Shown one piece after another: positions 33,722 to 46,472 of a stretch of DNA of 64,000 nt. The notes under the pieces are model-generated. The model did not search any database, was not told the origin of the DNA, and worked only from the letters and a program-made list of their open reading frames with translations. Source of the DNA: Pristionchus mayeri (lineage: Eukaryota; Nematoda; Chromadorea; Rhabditida; Neodiplogasteridae); assembly GCA_036245805.1 (NCBI GenBank), contig BTRK01000004.1:37350907-37414906 (forward strand), written 5' to 3'. A program made the position numbers and the translations under genes. Position 1 is the stretch's first letter; every line of letters starts with the position of its first letter.

Positions 33722-35095
33722 TTAAGAGACCGTCCACCAGAGAACGTAATAACTATGCAGGGGTCCACGGATGGCCAAAAATTCGATAAATTCCAAACTT
33801 TTTTCCTGAAATGTGGGTACCGAGTGCTGATTGACGGCCGCAATGACTAAGGCTAGGGGTCGATTTTGAAAAAGTTACAGGTACCCCCCATTTTGGAGGT
33901 CGAAAAAGTTGATATCTCAGAATGACACGTGATATAGATTTTCTGATGTATTTTCACGCGTAGAAAAAGAATTTTTATATCTGAGTGCGTGAAAATGCGA
34001 AATGAAAAAGTTTAGCCCGAAAAACCACTTTTTCGTCAATATAATCGAGTATATAGATCTAAAAATGTCCGAGGTGCACATTATCGATACGATTTTCGGA
34101 ATCTACGTGAAAAGTTATGTCTAGCTTGAATTTTTCAGAATTTTAAAAATGACGACTTTTGAGATATTGCGATCCAAACTATGAAAAATACGTAAAATTG
34201 CTGAACATGGGTTCGCATGGCCCCGAAAATTTTCGCCCCCTATAGCTCTACTAGTCTAAAAACAATTCGTTATGTCTTATACAATCATTTTAAATATTTT
34301 TCTACTTCGAAAAAGTGAGAAAATCAGAAATCTGAAATTTCATTTTCTCAGCCTCGGTTCAAGGGCCAAAAATATCAATTTTTAAAAATTATAGATAAAA
34401 GAGGTTTTCCGACAGTTTTCCATACGTAGAAACCGAATTTTCATGTTACAGCTCATGAAAAGCACTTTTGTCATCATTTTAGCCAAGATCAATTTTGAAC
34501 TTTTTTCGATTTTTGAATTTTTGACTTTTTTCAAATTTATGTTCTATATGACTTTACCACCTAAAAGTTGATTAAAATAATTGTATAAGACATAACGAAT
34601 TGTCTTTAGACCAGTAGAGCTATAGGAGGCGAAAATTTTCGGGGCCATGCGAACCCATGTTGAGCAATTTGACGTATTTTTCATAGTTTGGATCGCAATA
34701 TCTCAAAAGTCGTCATTTTTAAAATTCTGAAAAAATCACACTAGGCATAACTTTTCACGTAGATTCCGAAAATCGTATCGAGAATGTGCACCTCGGACAT
34801 TTTTAGATCTATATACTCGATTATATTGACGAAAAAGTGGTTTTTCGGGCTAAACTTTTCCATTTCGCATTTTCACGCACTCAGATATAAAAATTCTTTT
34901 TCTACGCGTGAAAATACACTAGAAAATCTATATCACGTGTCATTCTGAGATATCAATTTTTTCGAAAAATCGACCCCTAGTCATTGCGGCCGTCAATCAG
35001 CACTCGGTACCCACACTTCAGAAAAAAAGTTTGAAATTTATCGAATGTTTGGCCATCCGTGGACCTGTTACGTTCTCTGGTGGACGGTCTCTTAA
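33722..35095. mobile_element. FB-A fold-back element with TTAA flanks (copy A)
   Basis: Element 33726-35091 (1366 bp). It begins GAGACCGTCCACCAGAGAAC and ends with its exact inverse, with TTAA on both sides. The arms (about 570 and 520 bp) enclose a spacer at 34296-34565. Confidence 0.85.
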
Positions 35096-35834
35096 TTTGC
35101 AATTTTTTTGACTTTTGCGGATTCACATTTCTGAAAAATCGCGAAAACGACCTCTTGTTCATGCCTATCAAACTTCTAAATTTATAAAAACATCATTCAA
35201 ACTCATAGAGAATAAGAATTCGCAAAATCAACTTCAAAAACAAATTTTGATTATTTCCGAACCTTCGCTCGAGCCATATTGAAGGGTCTAAAAATGGATC
35301 TCTGTATTAATGAAAGAACAACGAACATAAAATTTTATAATATCTTAGGCATACTCTAAAACGCATATGACGCTGTACGCGATAGGTTCAATGACGTATC
35401 CGCACAGCTCAAAAACTGAAATATATGTAAACTTGGCCCTAGGGGTTATTTTTGATTCTGAACAAACTGGCGTTGTCAGTTTTTCGATATATGACCTCTG
35501 GGTACCAGTATGGTACCGGGTCCGATTCACCAAAAATCGGGTTTTCATACATATCTCCGGTGAAAGTAAAGCTACAATCTTGAAATTTGGATTCCTTATG
35601 CAGAATTTCATGCTGATCAGACCTGAGTTATTCATTTGTCATGAATTGTTCAAAGTCACCTGAAAAATCGAATTTTTGAACGACGAAAATGAGAAGGTGG
35701 AGACCATACTCATTCGATTCGTCGTGTAATTCTGATCATTTTATCTACTGGGTGTGAAACAATTAAACTAGCGCCAAAGAAGTTGCTAACGTTTTTCCGA
35801 AAACAATCGCGTTGACCTGCTTGCACAACGCACG

Positions 35835-35925
35835 GTCGCATGACCTGTGAAACCACATGTGTTCTAAGCCAAGGAACCCAAAGTCATGGGTTCGATTCCG
35901 CATCGATGCAACCTGTTTTGCCATA
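35835..35925 (+). repeat. tRNA-like fragment with B box
   Basis: CATGGGTTCGATTCCGCATC has a B box and a partial T stem. The upstream 65 bases do not make a convincing D arm and anticodon arm. Copies with the same sequence occur at 45021-45111 and 49203-49293 through the large duplication. Confidence 0.5.
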
Positions 35926-38287
35926 TTTTTCGCTACATTATTGAGCTTGTCTAACACTAATTTCATCTACTATTACACTATTCTATCAATTTGACGGCCA
36001 ATAGCACTGTTTGTGCAATTTGGATGAGGGAAATCATTATTATTCTGATCTTCATGCAAGAAATGTCGCCACACAGCAAAGGTGATCGTAAGAGGGAAGC
36101 GAAAGAGGGAGACGAGATCAAAATGAGGGGATGCAAGGAAAATGGAGAGGCGATATTTAAAGCAGGATCCAAAATTCGTTTTCCTCAAGGATGATAATGA
36201 GTATATTGAAGAAAAAAGCGGCTGAAAGCGAAGGTAGAATAATTTTTGCATGAAGATCAGAATAATAATGATTTCCCTCATCCAAATTTCAAGATTGTAG
36301 CTTTACTTTCACCGGAGATATCTATGAAAACCCGATTTTTGATGAATCGGACCCGGTTCCATACTGGTACCCAGAGGTCATATATCGAAAAACTGACAAC
36401 GCCAGTTTTTTCAGAATCAAAAATAACCCCTAGGGCCAAGTTTACAGATATTTCATTTTTTGAGCTGTGCGGAACCCCGGGCGAGATATGAATTATTTTG
36501 TGAATCTCGTCAGAATTATTCGATATTTTCGTCATGATATCGTGGTAGTCCAGCTTCGATGAAAACATGAAAGTTCCTTAAAATAATTTTCCGCACATTT
36601 TGAGCACCATACGGTCATTGTAGCTCAAAAATTAACACATATACGTCAGAGCCGGTACCACATCCGGAAAACACCTAAATACCGGTTCCAGGGAAAATCA
36701 CTGGTACATAAAATTTCTCGCTGCCACTAGACTGAGTCATAATTTTCTTTTCTAGATTGCTCAAACTTCTGCACCTGGTTCCTCAGGGGGGTCGTTTTCA
36801 TGCATCTCTCAGAAGACACGTGATAAATAACTCGAATGGAAAGCATTTTGGCACTTTCTTTAAAAAAATCGAAAAATTTCGGAAAAATTGACTCGATTTT
36901 CATGAATTTCTATTTTAATGATTTTCATGGATCTTTTGCAACCAAATCATATAAGACAATGATATGGTAATGTAGAGGCATGATTTCCTCGAAAAAAATA
37001 CGATTTCGGTCACAGAGCCGGAAATTACAAACTTTCCGGTTTTGGTTTCCGGCTTTGGAGAAAATTATGTTTTCTATGCAAAATTAAGCCGCCTAGTTAT
37101 TTATGAGAGGAATCGCGAGATAATTTTTTGGGATATGCGGCGGTAGAAAACAAAATGGTTTTCTCCAGGTGTAACTTTTAAATAAAGCATTTCAAGTGAT
37201 GCTCTTTCAAAAATTAACACGTATACGTCAGAGCCGGTACCACATCCGGAAAACACCTAAATACCTGTGCGGGAAAAATCACTTGTAAAAAAATTTCTCA
37301 CTGCCACTAGACTCTGTCATAATTTTCTTTGCCAGATTGCTCAAACTTCTGCACCTGGTTCCTCATGGACATGCAATCTCTCAGAAGGAGCGTGTTATAG
37401 TTATGTTACTTATTTATGATTTTTTCGACAATATAGTCATGTTTTGGAGCTTTCATCTGATGATTTTCGGAAAAGTGATTTTGAAGCGAATTGGACGCAA
37501 TTTTCGGCTTGGGAAGACCACTTGTCACACCTAAGGAGTTCGGCTATATTTTTTCCTGATAGAATCGGGTATGGAGAATCCGAGTATGAGCACCGCATAC
37601 TTGAAAGGGTGGGGTGAAAAGCCGGTAGAATGTATTTTCTGTTTTGGATTGCAGTATTTTCGAAAATTTATGAAGTTGACGCGGACGAACTTTCTTGTCA
37701 ACATAAAAGTTGTTTTAAATATTTTTTCGGACATTTTGAGCCCAATGCCACCATTCTAGCTCATCTGGGAGCTGAAATACGGTAGAGCCGGGTGCGGAAC
37801 CGGAAAATGCCTAAAAGCCGGTTTTGAAAAAAAGGCCAACGTAGAAAGTTTTCTCATGCCGAATATACTATGGCATAATTATCTCGTGGATACTGCTGAA
37901 AGTTGGGGCTCCTGGTTCCGCGGGGTGTCCGTTTTCATGCATTCGTGATAAAATGCGTCTTCTGAGAGATTGCATGAATGCGGACCCCTCGAAGAACAAG
38001 GAGCCGACAGTTTGAGCAATATCGATGAATTGTTTATGTTAGAGTATATTGCGGACGAGAAAACTTTCGACGTTGGCAGTTTTTTCCAGAACCGGCTTTT
38101 AGGAATTTTCCGGTTTTGGTTCCGGCTCTACCATAAAAAGGGATGGCATTGGGCTCAAAATGTGCGGAAAACTATTTTAAACAACGTTTATGGTGACCAT
38201 AAAAACGGAGGATCTCATTTTCATTTCGAAAAAAATGAAATACCAATTTTTAGAATAAATAACAAATTCTATATTTGGGAAATCGGT

Positions 38288-41200
38288 GAAATTCCAAATT
38301 TCACCGATTTCCCAAATATAGATATTTTTTAGTCATAATTAGGTTTTCAATCGTCGGAAACGCCTCATATTACTTATTATTAATTTATTATGCATATTCA
38401 CATCGTTTTTGTACATATACCGCTCAATTGAACACTCTAAAGATTTGAAAACTCGAGAAAATGCGATAATTTTCAAAATTTTCGAAATTTTGCGATTTTG
38501 GGACTCTCTAAGATTGCTATTTGAAGTTCAACCACATCATTTTTCGCTCAGAATTACTTTATCTAACTTATATAATCATTTGCGGTTGGTTTGGAAGCCA
38601 TCTGGCGAAATTTAGTTTTTCGAAAATTTCGATCCATTTTGAAAATACTGAAAAAATAATTTTCGCCAGATGGCTTCCAAACCAATCGGAAATGATTATA
38701 TCCGTTGGATATAGTAATTCTGAGCAAAAAATTACGTTGTTGAACTTCAAATAGCAATCTCAGAGTGCACCAAAATCGCAAAATTTCGAAAATTTTGAAA
38801 AATATTGCATTTTTTCGAGTTTTCAAATCATGAGAGTGTTTAATTGAGCGGTATATGTACAAAAACGATGTGAATATGCATGAGAAATACATAATACGTA
38901 ATATGAGGCGTTTCCGATGATTGAAAACCTAATTATGACGAAACAATATCTATATTTGTGAAATCGGTGAAATTTGGAATTTCCAAAAGTACAAATTTCA
39001 AGATTAAGACTTCAAATTGCCTGATCATGATACCAAATTGTTTTATTCGATATATAAATAAGTTTCGATGTTCAAAAGAGTCCATTCGGCATGATTTGGA
39101 GAAAGTGTGATGGTTTTTCTCTGAGAGGTTGCTCTAGAGTCGCCATGTTCTGGAAGCTATAACTTCCGAACGCACCTCTGAATTTTTGTGAAATTTTTAT
39201 ATTATACGTAGTTTTCCACGTAGAATCCGAAAATAAAGTTATTTTTTGCAAAGTGTATTAGAACTTTTTCAGGACGGCCAAAAATCGTCGAAAATCGGCG
39301 TTTTCAACACTTTATCAGCATCGGATCGCTTTCAAAGTATGTTTTTCGTTATTTTTATGAGAAAATAGACCTAAGAAACCTATAATATCGTACTTTTCAA
39401 AAATTTGAAATTTCCGATTTTTTTGGGCCAGGTCTGGCATTTTTCGGAAAGTGCACCAGAGCCGTTCATATTGGGCCAAAAAATATGCACTCGGTATGGG
39501 AACTTCACCAGCGAAATATTGAGGGGGTTGCAAAAAAGTCATCCGGGAGTTGGTACGTTTTCTCGTGGAATGTCTCTTAACATACTTAAAATTGCACCCC
39601 GGAATATATGTTTTCACAATAAAAATTTTAATAATTCAAATGGCCTCAACATTTTTCAAAGATGAGCTAGCCTTTCACTTCCAACGGTAAAAATGATTAT
39701 CTCGTCGAGTTCTTTCAAAATTACTATACATGTATGGGGTTTGGATGCGCCGTTCAAAAAAAAAATGGACCGCTCAAGTAAAGCGCAGAACAAGAAATGA
39801 GGATTGAGACATACGGCTTCCTAAGGTCGATTTTCGAACTCTACGTGAAACGTTACCCCTAGGACCATCTTTATATGAACTTTCATTTTTTGCTGTACGG
39901 CCTGAGGTCAGTCCTCTCAGATAGTCACTCTTATTTTTCATTTGATCTTTTATCGTTTAATTTTGTTCTTGATTACGATGACTCGTGTTTCGAATGAATA
40001 TCGACACTATAAACATAATTCCCAATATATTGACATTTATTTTTTCTGCAATGCTCAACTATACATGGCTAGCCTGTCGTTACGTGACTTCGCACTGATT
40101 TTCATGTCATTTAAATCTGTTGACCTTCATCGAGGAGAGATGGTGGGAACATCGTCTCTCCACTTCCGCGATGTTCTCCCCGTCGCTCTCCTTGCCGAGC
40201 AACTCGGCATTGATTCCGATGTATCATCGTCGACTCGGGAGGAACGGAAAATGGCCAGCACTTTCGCCTGCCTGCTTCATTACAGATTCTCGCGGCTGCA
40301 ACGTTTTATCGATGGACCACCCGTAAAGCGCATCGCCCTTTCGCTGTGATGAAACATCACCATCGTTTCATTGACAACGACCACGATCTCGATCTTATCA
40401 CTCAAATTATGAATCACCGTAATCAACAACAAAATTAAACGATCAAAGATCAAATGAAAAAGAAGCAAAAAAATTACAAAATCGGGAGGTGAACCACCAA
40501 CCATCGGGTTTAGAGCGCAACTCGCTACCACTGAACCACCGAGCCGGATTTGAATTGGGCTGTTTGAAATGGCCGATGAGTGAATCGAAATCATAAAATG
40601 CTAATTATCTTGATTACTAGACATATTGGGCAACTTTGCAAAGCCTCCCATGAAAATTGGAGAGCGATCGGGATATGTGTCTTCCGGTCAGTCCCATGTC
40701 AGATCTTCAATTCTAGATGTCTTACCACGGGAGAATGAGAGGGGTTTAATCTCATTGATTTTGATCGACCCGTCTAGACGATTTCTCGCCAAAGAAATGG
40801 CCTAGACGTCGACAGTTTTCGCATCAGTATTCCTATCAGGGATACGATATAACACGCGTCTTCTGAGAGATTGCAGGACCGTGCCGAACCAGGAGCCCCA
40901 ACTTTCAGCAGTATCCACGAGATAATTATTCCAGAGTATATTCGGCATGAGAAAACTTTCTACGTTGGCCTTTTTTTCAAAACCGGCTTTTAGGCATTTT
41001 CCGGTTCCGCACCCGGCTCTACCGCATTTCAGCTCCCAGATGAGCTAGAATGGTGGCATTGGGCTCAAAATGTCCGAAAAAATATTTAAAACAACTTTTA
41101 TGTTGACAAGAAAGTTCGTCCGCGTCAACTTCATAAATTTTCGAAAAACTGCAATCCAAAACAGAAAATAAATTCTACCGGCTCGGGGACCCCACCCTTT

Positions 41201-44200
41201 CAAGTATGCGGTGCTCATATTCGGATTCTCCATACCCGATTCTATCAGGAAAAAATATAGCCGAACTCCTTAGGTGTGACAAGTGGTCTTCCCAAGCCGA
41301 AAATTGCGTCCAATTCGCTTCAAAATCACTTTTCCGAAAATCATCAGATGAAAGCTCCAAAACATGACTATATTGTCCAAAAAATCATAAATAAGTAACA
41401 TAACTATAACACGCTCCTTCTGAGAGATTGCATGACCATGAGGAACCAGGTGCAGAAGTTTGAGCAATCTGGCAAAGACAATTATGACAGAGTCTAGTGG
41501 CAGTGAGAAAACTTTTCTACAAGTGATTTTCCCCGCAACCGGTATTTAGGTGTTTTCCGGATGTGGTACCGGCTCTGACGTATACGTGTTAATTTTTGAA
41601 AGAGCATCACTTGAAATGCTTTATTTAAAAGTTACACCTGGAGAAAACCATTTTGTTTTCTACCGCCGCATATCCCAAAAAATTATCTCGCGATTCCTCT
41701 CATAAATAACTAGGCGGCTTAATTTTGCATAGAAAACATAATTTTCTCCAAAGCCGGAAACCAAAACCGGAAAGTTTGTAATTTCCGGCTCTGTGACGTA
41801 TTTTTTTCGAGGAAATCATGCCTCTACATTACCATATCATTGTCTTATATGATTTGGTTGCAAAAGATCCATGAAAATCATTAAAATAGAAAGTCATGAA
41901 AATCGAGTCAATTTTTCCGAAATTTTTCGATTTTTTTTAAGAAAGTGCCAAAATGCTTTCCATTCGAGTTATTTATCACGTGTCTTCTGAGAGATGCATG
42001 AAAACGACCCCCCTGAGGAACCAGGTGCAGAAGTTTGAGCAATCTAGAAAAGAAAATTGTGACTCAGTCTAGTGGCAGCGAGAAATTTTATGTACCAGTG
42101 ATTTTCCCTGGAACCGGTATTTAGGTGTTTTCCGGATGTGGTACCGGCTCTGACGTATATGTGTTAATTTTTGGTGCTCAAAATGTGCGGAAAATTATTT
42201 TAAGGAACTTTCATGTTTTCATCGAAGCTGGACTACCACGATATCATGATGAAAATATTTTTTTTCTGACGAGATTCACAAAATAAAAAAAATTCTGACG
42301 AGATTCACAAAATAATTCATATCTCGCCCGGGACCCCACCTTGCACTGCGTTTCCTTTACATATTCTGAATCTACGCACTCATATTAGTCTAGGAAAAAT
42401 CGGCTGGAGAGTCGGCAGGTGTTAGAACAGGTCTCACCAAGCCAAAATTTTCGACCAATTCGCAAGTCGAAAATTTATAATTCTCAATTTTACGTCCAAA
42501 TTGCTCAGATCTACCTATTCTTTCATATTTCTGTGCTTACTAGTCTAGTTGTACCAATTTCCATAGTAAAATCCGAAGATTTCCTTACTTTCAAAATGTC
42601 ATGTTTTTCACATTGTAATTTCTGAAATTTGAAGGTGTCTAGTTCAACATTTCGGGATTGTACCAAGTGCTCACTATATACTTTTTAAAGATGCCTTAGA
42701 TATTGTAAAAATTTGCAGTTCGTGGCTCATTCATGAAATCAGAAGTCCAGTTTGAGACCCTTCAATATGGCTCGAGCGAAGTTCGTGAAATAAGCAAAAT
42801 TTGTTTTACAATGATTTTGCGAACTACGGTTGGCCATATGTTGGAAAAATGTTTTCATAACCAATTCTAACAACAATCGATGAAAACTTCTTAAAATTTC
42901 ATGTTTCTTAAGAGACCGTCCACCAGAGAACGTAATAACTATGCAGGGGTCCACGGATGGCCAAAAATTCGATAAATTCCAAACTTTTTTCCTGAAATGT
43001 GGGTACCGAGTGCTGATTGACGGCCGCAATGACTAAGGCTAGGGGTCGATTTTGAAAAAGTTACAGGTACCCCCCATTTTGGAGGTCGAAAAAGTTGATA
43101 TCTCAGAATGACACGTGATATAGATTTTCTGATGTATTTTCACGCGTAGAAAAAGAATTTTTATATCTGAGTGCGTGAAAATGCGAAATGAAAAAGTTTA
43201 GCCCGAAAAACCACTTTTTCGTCAATATAATCGAGTATATAGATCTAAAAATGTCCGAGGTGCACATTATCGATACGATTTTCGGAATCTACGTGAAAAG
43301 TTATGTCTAGCTTGAATTTTTCAGAATTTTAAAAATGACGACTTTTGAGATATTGCGATCCAAACTATGAAAAATACGTAAAATTGCTGAACATGGGTTC
43401 GCATGGCCCCGAAAATTTTCGCCCCCTATAGCTCTACTAGTCTAAAAACAATTCGTTATGTCTTATACAATCATTTTAAATATTTTTCTACTTCGAAAAA
43501 GTGAGAAAATCAGAAATCTGAAATTTCATTTTCTCAGCCTCGGTTCAAGGGCCAAAAATATCAATTTTTAAAAATTATAGATAAAAGAGGTTTTCCGACA
43601 GTTTTCCATACGTAGAAACCGAATTTTCATGTTACAGCTCATGAAAAGCACTTTTGTCATCATTTTAGCCAAGATCAATTTTGAACTTTTTTCGATTTTT
43701 GAATTTTTGACTTTTTTCAAATTTATGTTCTATATGACTTTACCACCTAAAAGTTGATTAAAATAATTGTATAAGACATAACGAATTGTCTTTAGACCAG
43801 TAGAGCTATAGGAGGCGAAAATTTTCGGGGCCATGCGAACCCATGTTGAGCAATTTGACGTATTTTTCATAGTTTGGATCGCAATATCTCAAAAGTCGTC
43901 ATTTTTAAAATTCTGAAAAAATCACACTAGGCATAACTTTTCACGTAGATTCCGAAAATCGTATCGAGAATGTGCACCTCGGACATTTTTAGATCTATAT
44001 ACTCGATTATATTGACGAAAAAGTGGTTTTTCGGGCTAAACTTTTCCATTTCGCATTTTCACGCACTCAGATATAAAAATTCTTTTTCTACGCGTGAAAA
44101 TACACTAGAAAATCTATATCACGTGTCATTCTGAGATATCAATTTTTTCGAAAAATCGACCCCTAGTCATTGCGGCCGTCAATCAGCACTCGGTACCCAC

Positions 44201-45537
44201 ACTTCAGAAAAAAAGTTTGAAATTTATCGAATGTTTGGCCATCCGTGGACCTGTTACGTTCTCTGGTGGACGGTCTCTTAATTTGCAATTTTTTTGACTT
44301 TTGCGGATTCACATTTCTGAAAAATCGCGAAAACGACCTCTTGTTCATGCCTATCAAACTTCTAAATTTATAAAAACATCATTCAAACTCATAGAGAATA
44401 AGAATTCGCAAAATCAACTTCAAAAACAAATTTTGATTATTTCCGAACCTTCGCTCGAGCCATATTGAAGGGTCTAAAAATGGATCTCTGTATTAATGAA
44501 AGAACAACGAACATAAAATTTTATAATATCTTAGGCATACTCTAAAACGCATATGACGCTGTACGCGATAGGTTCAATGACGTATCCGCACAGCTCAAAA
44601 ACTGAAATATATGTAAACTTGGCCCTAGGGGTTATTTTTGATTCTGAACAAACTGGCGTTGTCAGTTTTTCGATATATGACCTCTGGGTACCAGTATGGT
44701 ACCGGGTCCGATTCACCAAAAATCGGGTTTTCATACATATCTCCGGTGAAAGTAAAGCTACATTCTTGAAATTTGGATTCCTTATGCAGAATTTCATGCT
44801 GATCAGACCTGAGTTATTCATTTGTCATGAATTGTTCAAAGTCACCTGAAAAATCGAATTTTTGAACGACGAAAATGAGAAGGTGGAGACCATACTCATT
44901 CGATTCGTCGTGTAATTCTGATCATTTTATCTACTGGGTGTGAAACAATTAAACTAGCGCCAAAGAAGTTGCTAACGTTTTTCCGAAAACAATCGCGTTG
45001 ACCTGCTTGCACAACGCACGGTCGCATGACCTGTGAAACCACATGTGTTCTAAGCCAAGGAACCCAAAGTCATGGGTTCGATTCCGCATCGATGCAACCT
45101 GTTTTGCCATATTTTTCGCTACATTATTGAGCTTGTCTAACACTAATTTCATCTACTATTACACTATTCTATCAATTTGACGGCCAATAGCGCTGTTTGT
45201 GCAATTTGGATGAGGGAAATCATTATTATTCTGATCTTCATGCAAGAAATGTCGCCACACAGCAAAGGTGATCGTAAGAGGGAAGCGAAAGAGGGAGACG
45301 AGATCAAAATGAGGGGATGCAAGGAAAATGGAGAGGCGATATTTAAAGCAGGATCCAAAATTCGTTTTCCTCAAGGATGATAATGAGTATATTGAAGAAA
45401 AAAGCGGCTGAAAGCGAAGGTAGAATAATTTTTGCATGAAGATCAGAATAATAATGATTTCCCTCATCCAAATTTCAAGATTGTAGCTTTACTTTCACCG
45501 GAGATATCTATGAAAACCCGATTTTTGATGAATCGGA
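38288..45537. repeat. Duplicated unit, copy B
   Basis: Matches 29120-36351 with an offset growing from 9168 to 9186 bases, so only short indels separate them. It includes copies of the 29.1-30.4-kb palindrome, the tRNA-like fragment (40495-40550), three FB-B modules (40860-42000) and the FB-A element at 42912-44277. Confidence 0.9.
42908..44281. mobile_element. FB-A fold-back element (copy B)
   Basis: Copy of 33722-35095 at offset 9186, with both TTAA flanks retained. It was carried by the segmental duplication, not inserted independently. Confidence 0.85.
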
Positions 45538-46472
45538 AATCGGTGAAATTTGGAATTTCCAAAAGTACAAATTTCAAGATTAAGACTTCAAATTGCCTGA
45601 TCATGATACCAAATTGTTTTATTCGATATATAAATAAGTTTCGATGTTCAAAAGAGTCCATTCGGCATGATTTGGAGAAAGTGTGATGGTTTTTCTCTGA
45701 GAGGTTGCTCTAGAGTCGCCATGTTCTGGAAGCTATAACTTCCGAACGCACCTCTGAATTTTTGTGAAATTTTTATATTATACGTAGTTTTCCACGTAGA
45801 ATCCGAAAATAAAGTTATTTTTTGCAAAGTGTATTAGAACTTTTTCAGGACGGCCAAAAATCGTCGAAAATCGGCGTTTTCAACACTTTATCAGCATCGG
45901 ATCGCTTTCAAAGTATGTTTTTCGTTATTTTTATGAGAAAATAGACCTAAGAAACCTATAATATCGTACTTTTCAAAAATTTGAAATTTCCGATTTTTTT
46001 GGGCCAGGTCTGGCATTTTTCGGAAAGTGCACCAGAGCCGTTCATATTGGGCCAAAAAATATGCACTCGGTATGGGAACTTCACCAGCGAAATATTGAGG
46101 GGGTTGCAAAAAAGTCATCCGGGAGTTGGTACGTTTTCTCGTGGAATGTCTCTTAACATACTTAAAATTGCACCCCGGAATATATGTTTTCACAATAAAA
46201 ATTTTAATAATTCAAATGGCCTCAACATTTTTCAAAGATGAGCTAGCCTTTCACTTCCAACGGTAAAAATGATTATCTCGTCGAGTTCTTTCAAAATTAC
46301 TATACATGTATGGGGTTTGGATGCGCCGTTCAAAAAAAAATGGACCGCTCAAGTAAAGCGCAGAACAAGAAATGAGGATTGAGACATACGGCTTCCTAAG
46401 GTCGATTTTCGAACTCTACGTGAAACGTTACCCCTAGGACCATCTTTATATGAACTTTCATTTTTTGCTGTA
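45536..46472. repeat. Partial copy of 29792-30728
   Basis: Joined to copy B at AATCGGAAATCGGTG and to the next segment at a one- to three-base A overlap. It contains only the right arm of the 28.5-30.4-kb palindrome. Confidence 0.85.

Larger units (their letters stand above)
31683..37945. repeat. Large composite palindrome with FB-B modules
   Basis: 31683-33150 pairs with 36480-37945 in inverse. FB-B modules begin at about 31685, 32240 and 32795, and inverted ones end at about 36830, 37390 and 37945. The inner part holds an FB-A element (33726-35091) and a further inverted repeat (35370-35600 against 36280-36500). Mirrored frames such as those at 31870-32058 and 37571-37759 are by-products. 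Confidence 0.75.
29120..38271. repeat. 9.15-kb duplicated unit, copy A
   Basis: 29120-36351 is repeated at 38288-45537, 29792-30728 again at 45536-46472, and 33104-38271 again at 46472-51639. Identity is very high, with single-base differences and a few short indels. No host gene is contained; the unit is built from fold-back repeats and tRNA-like fragments. Confidence 0.9.
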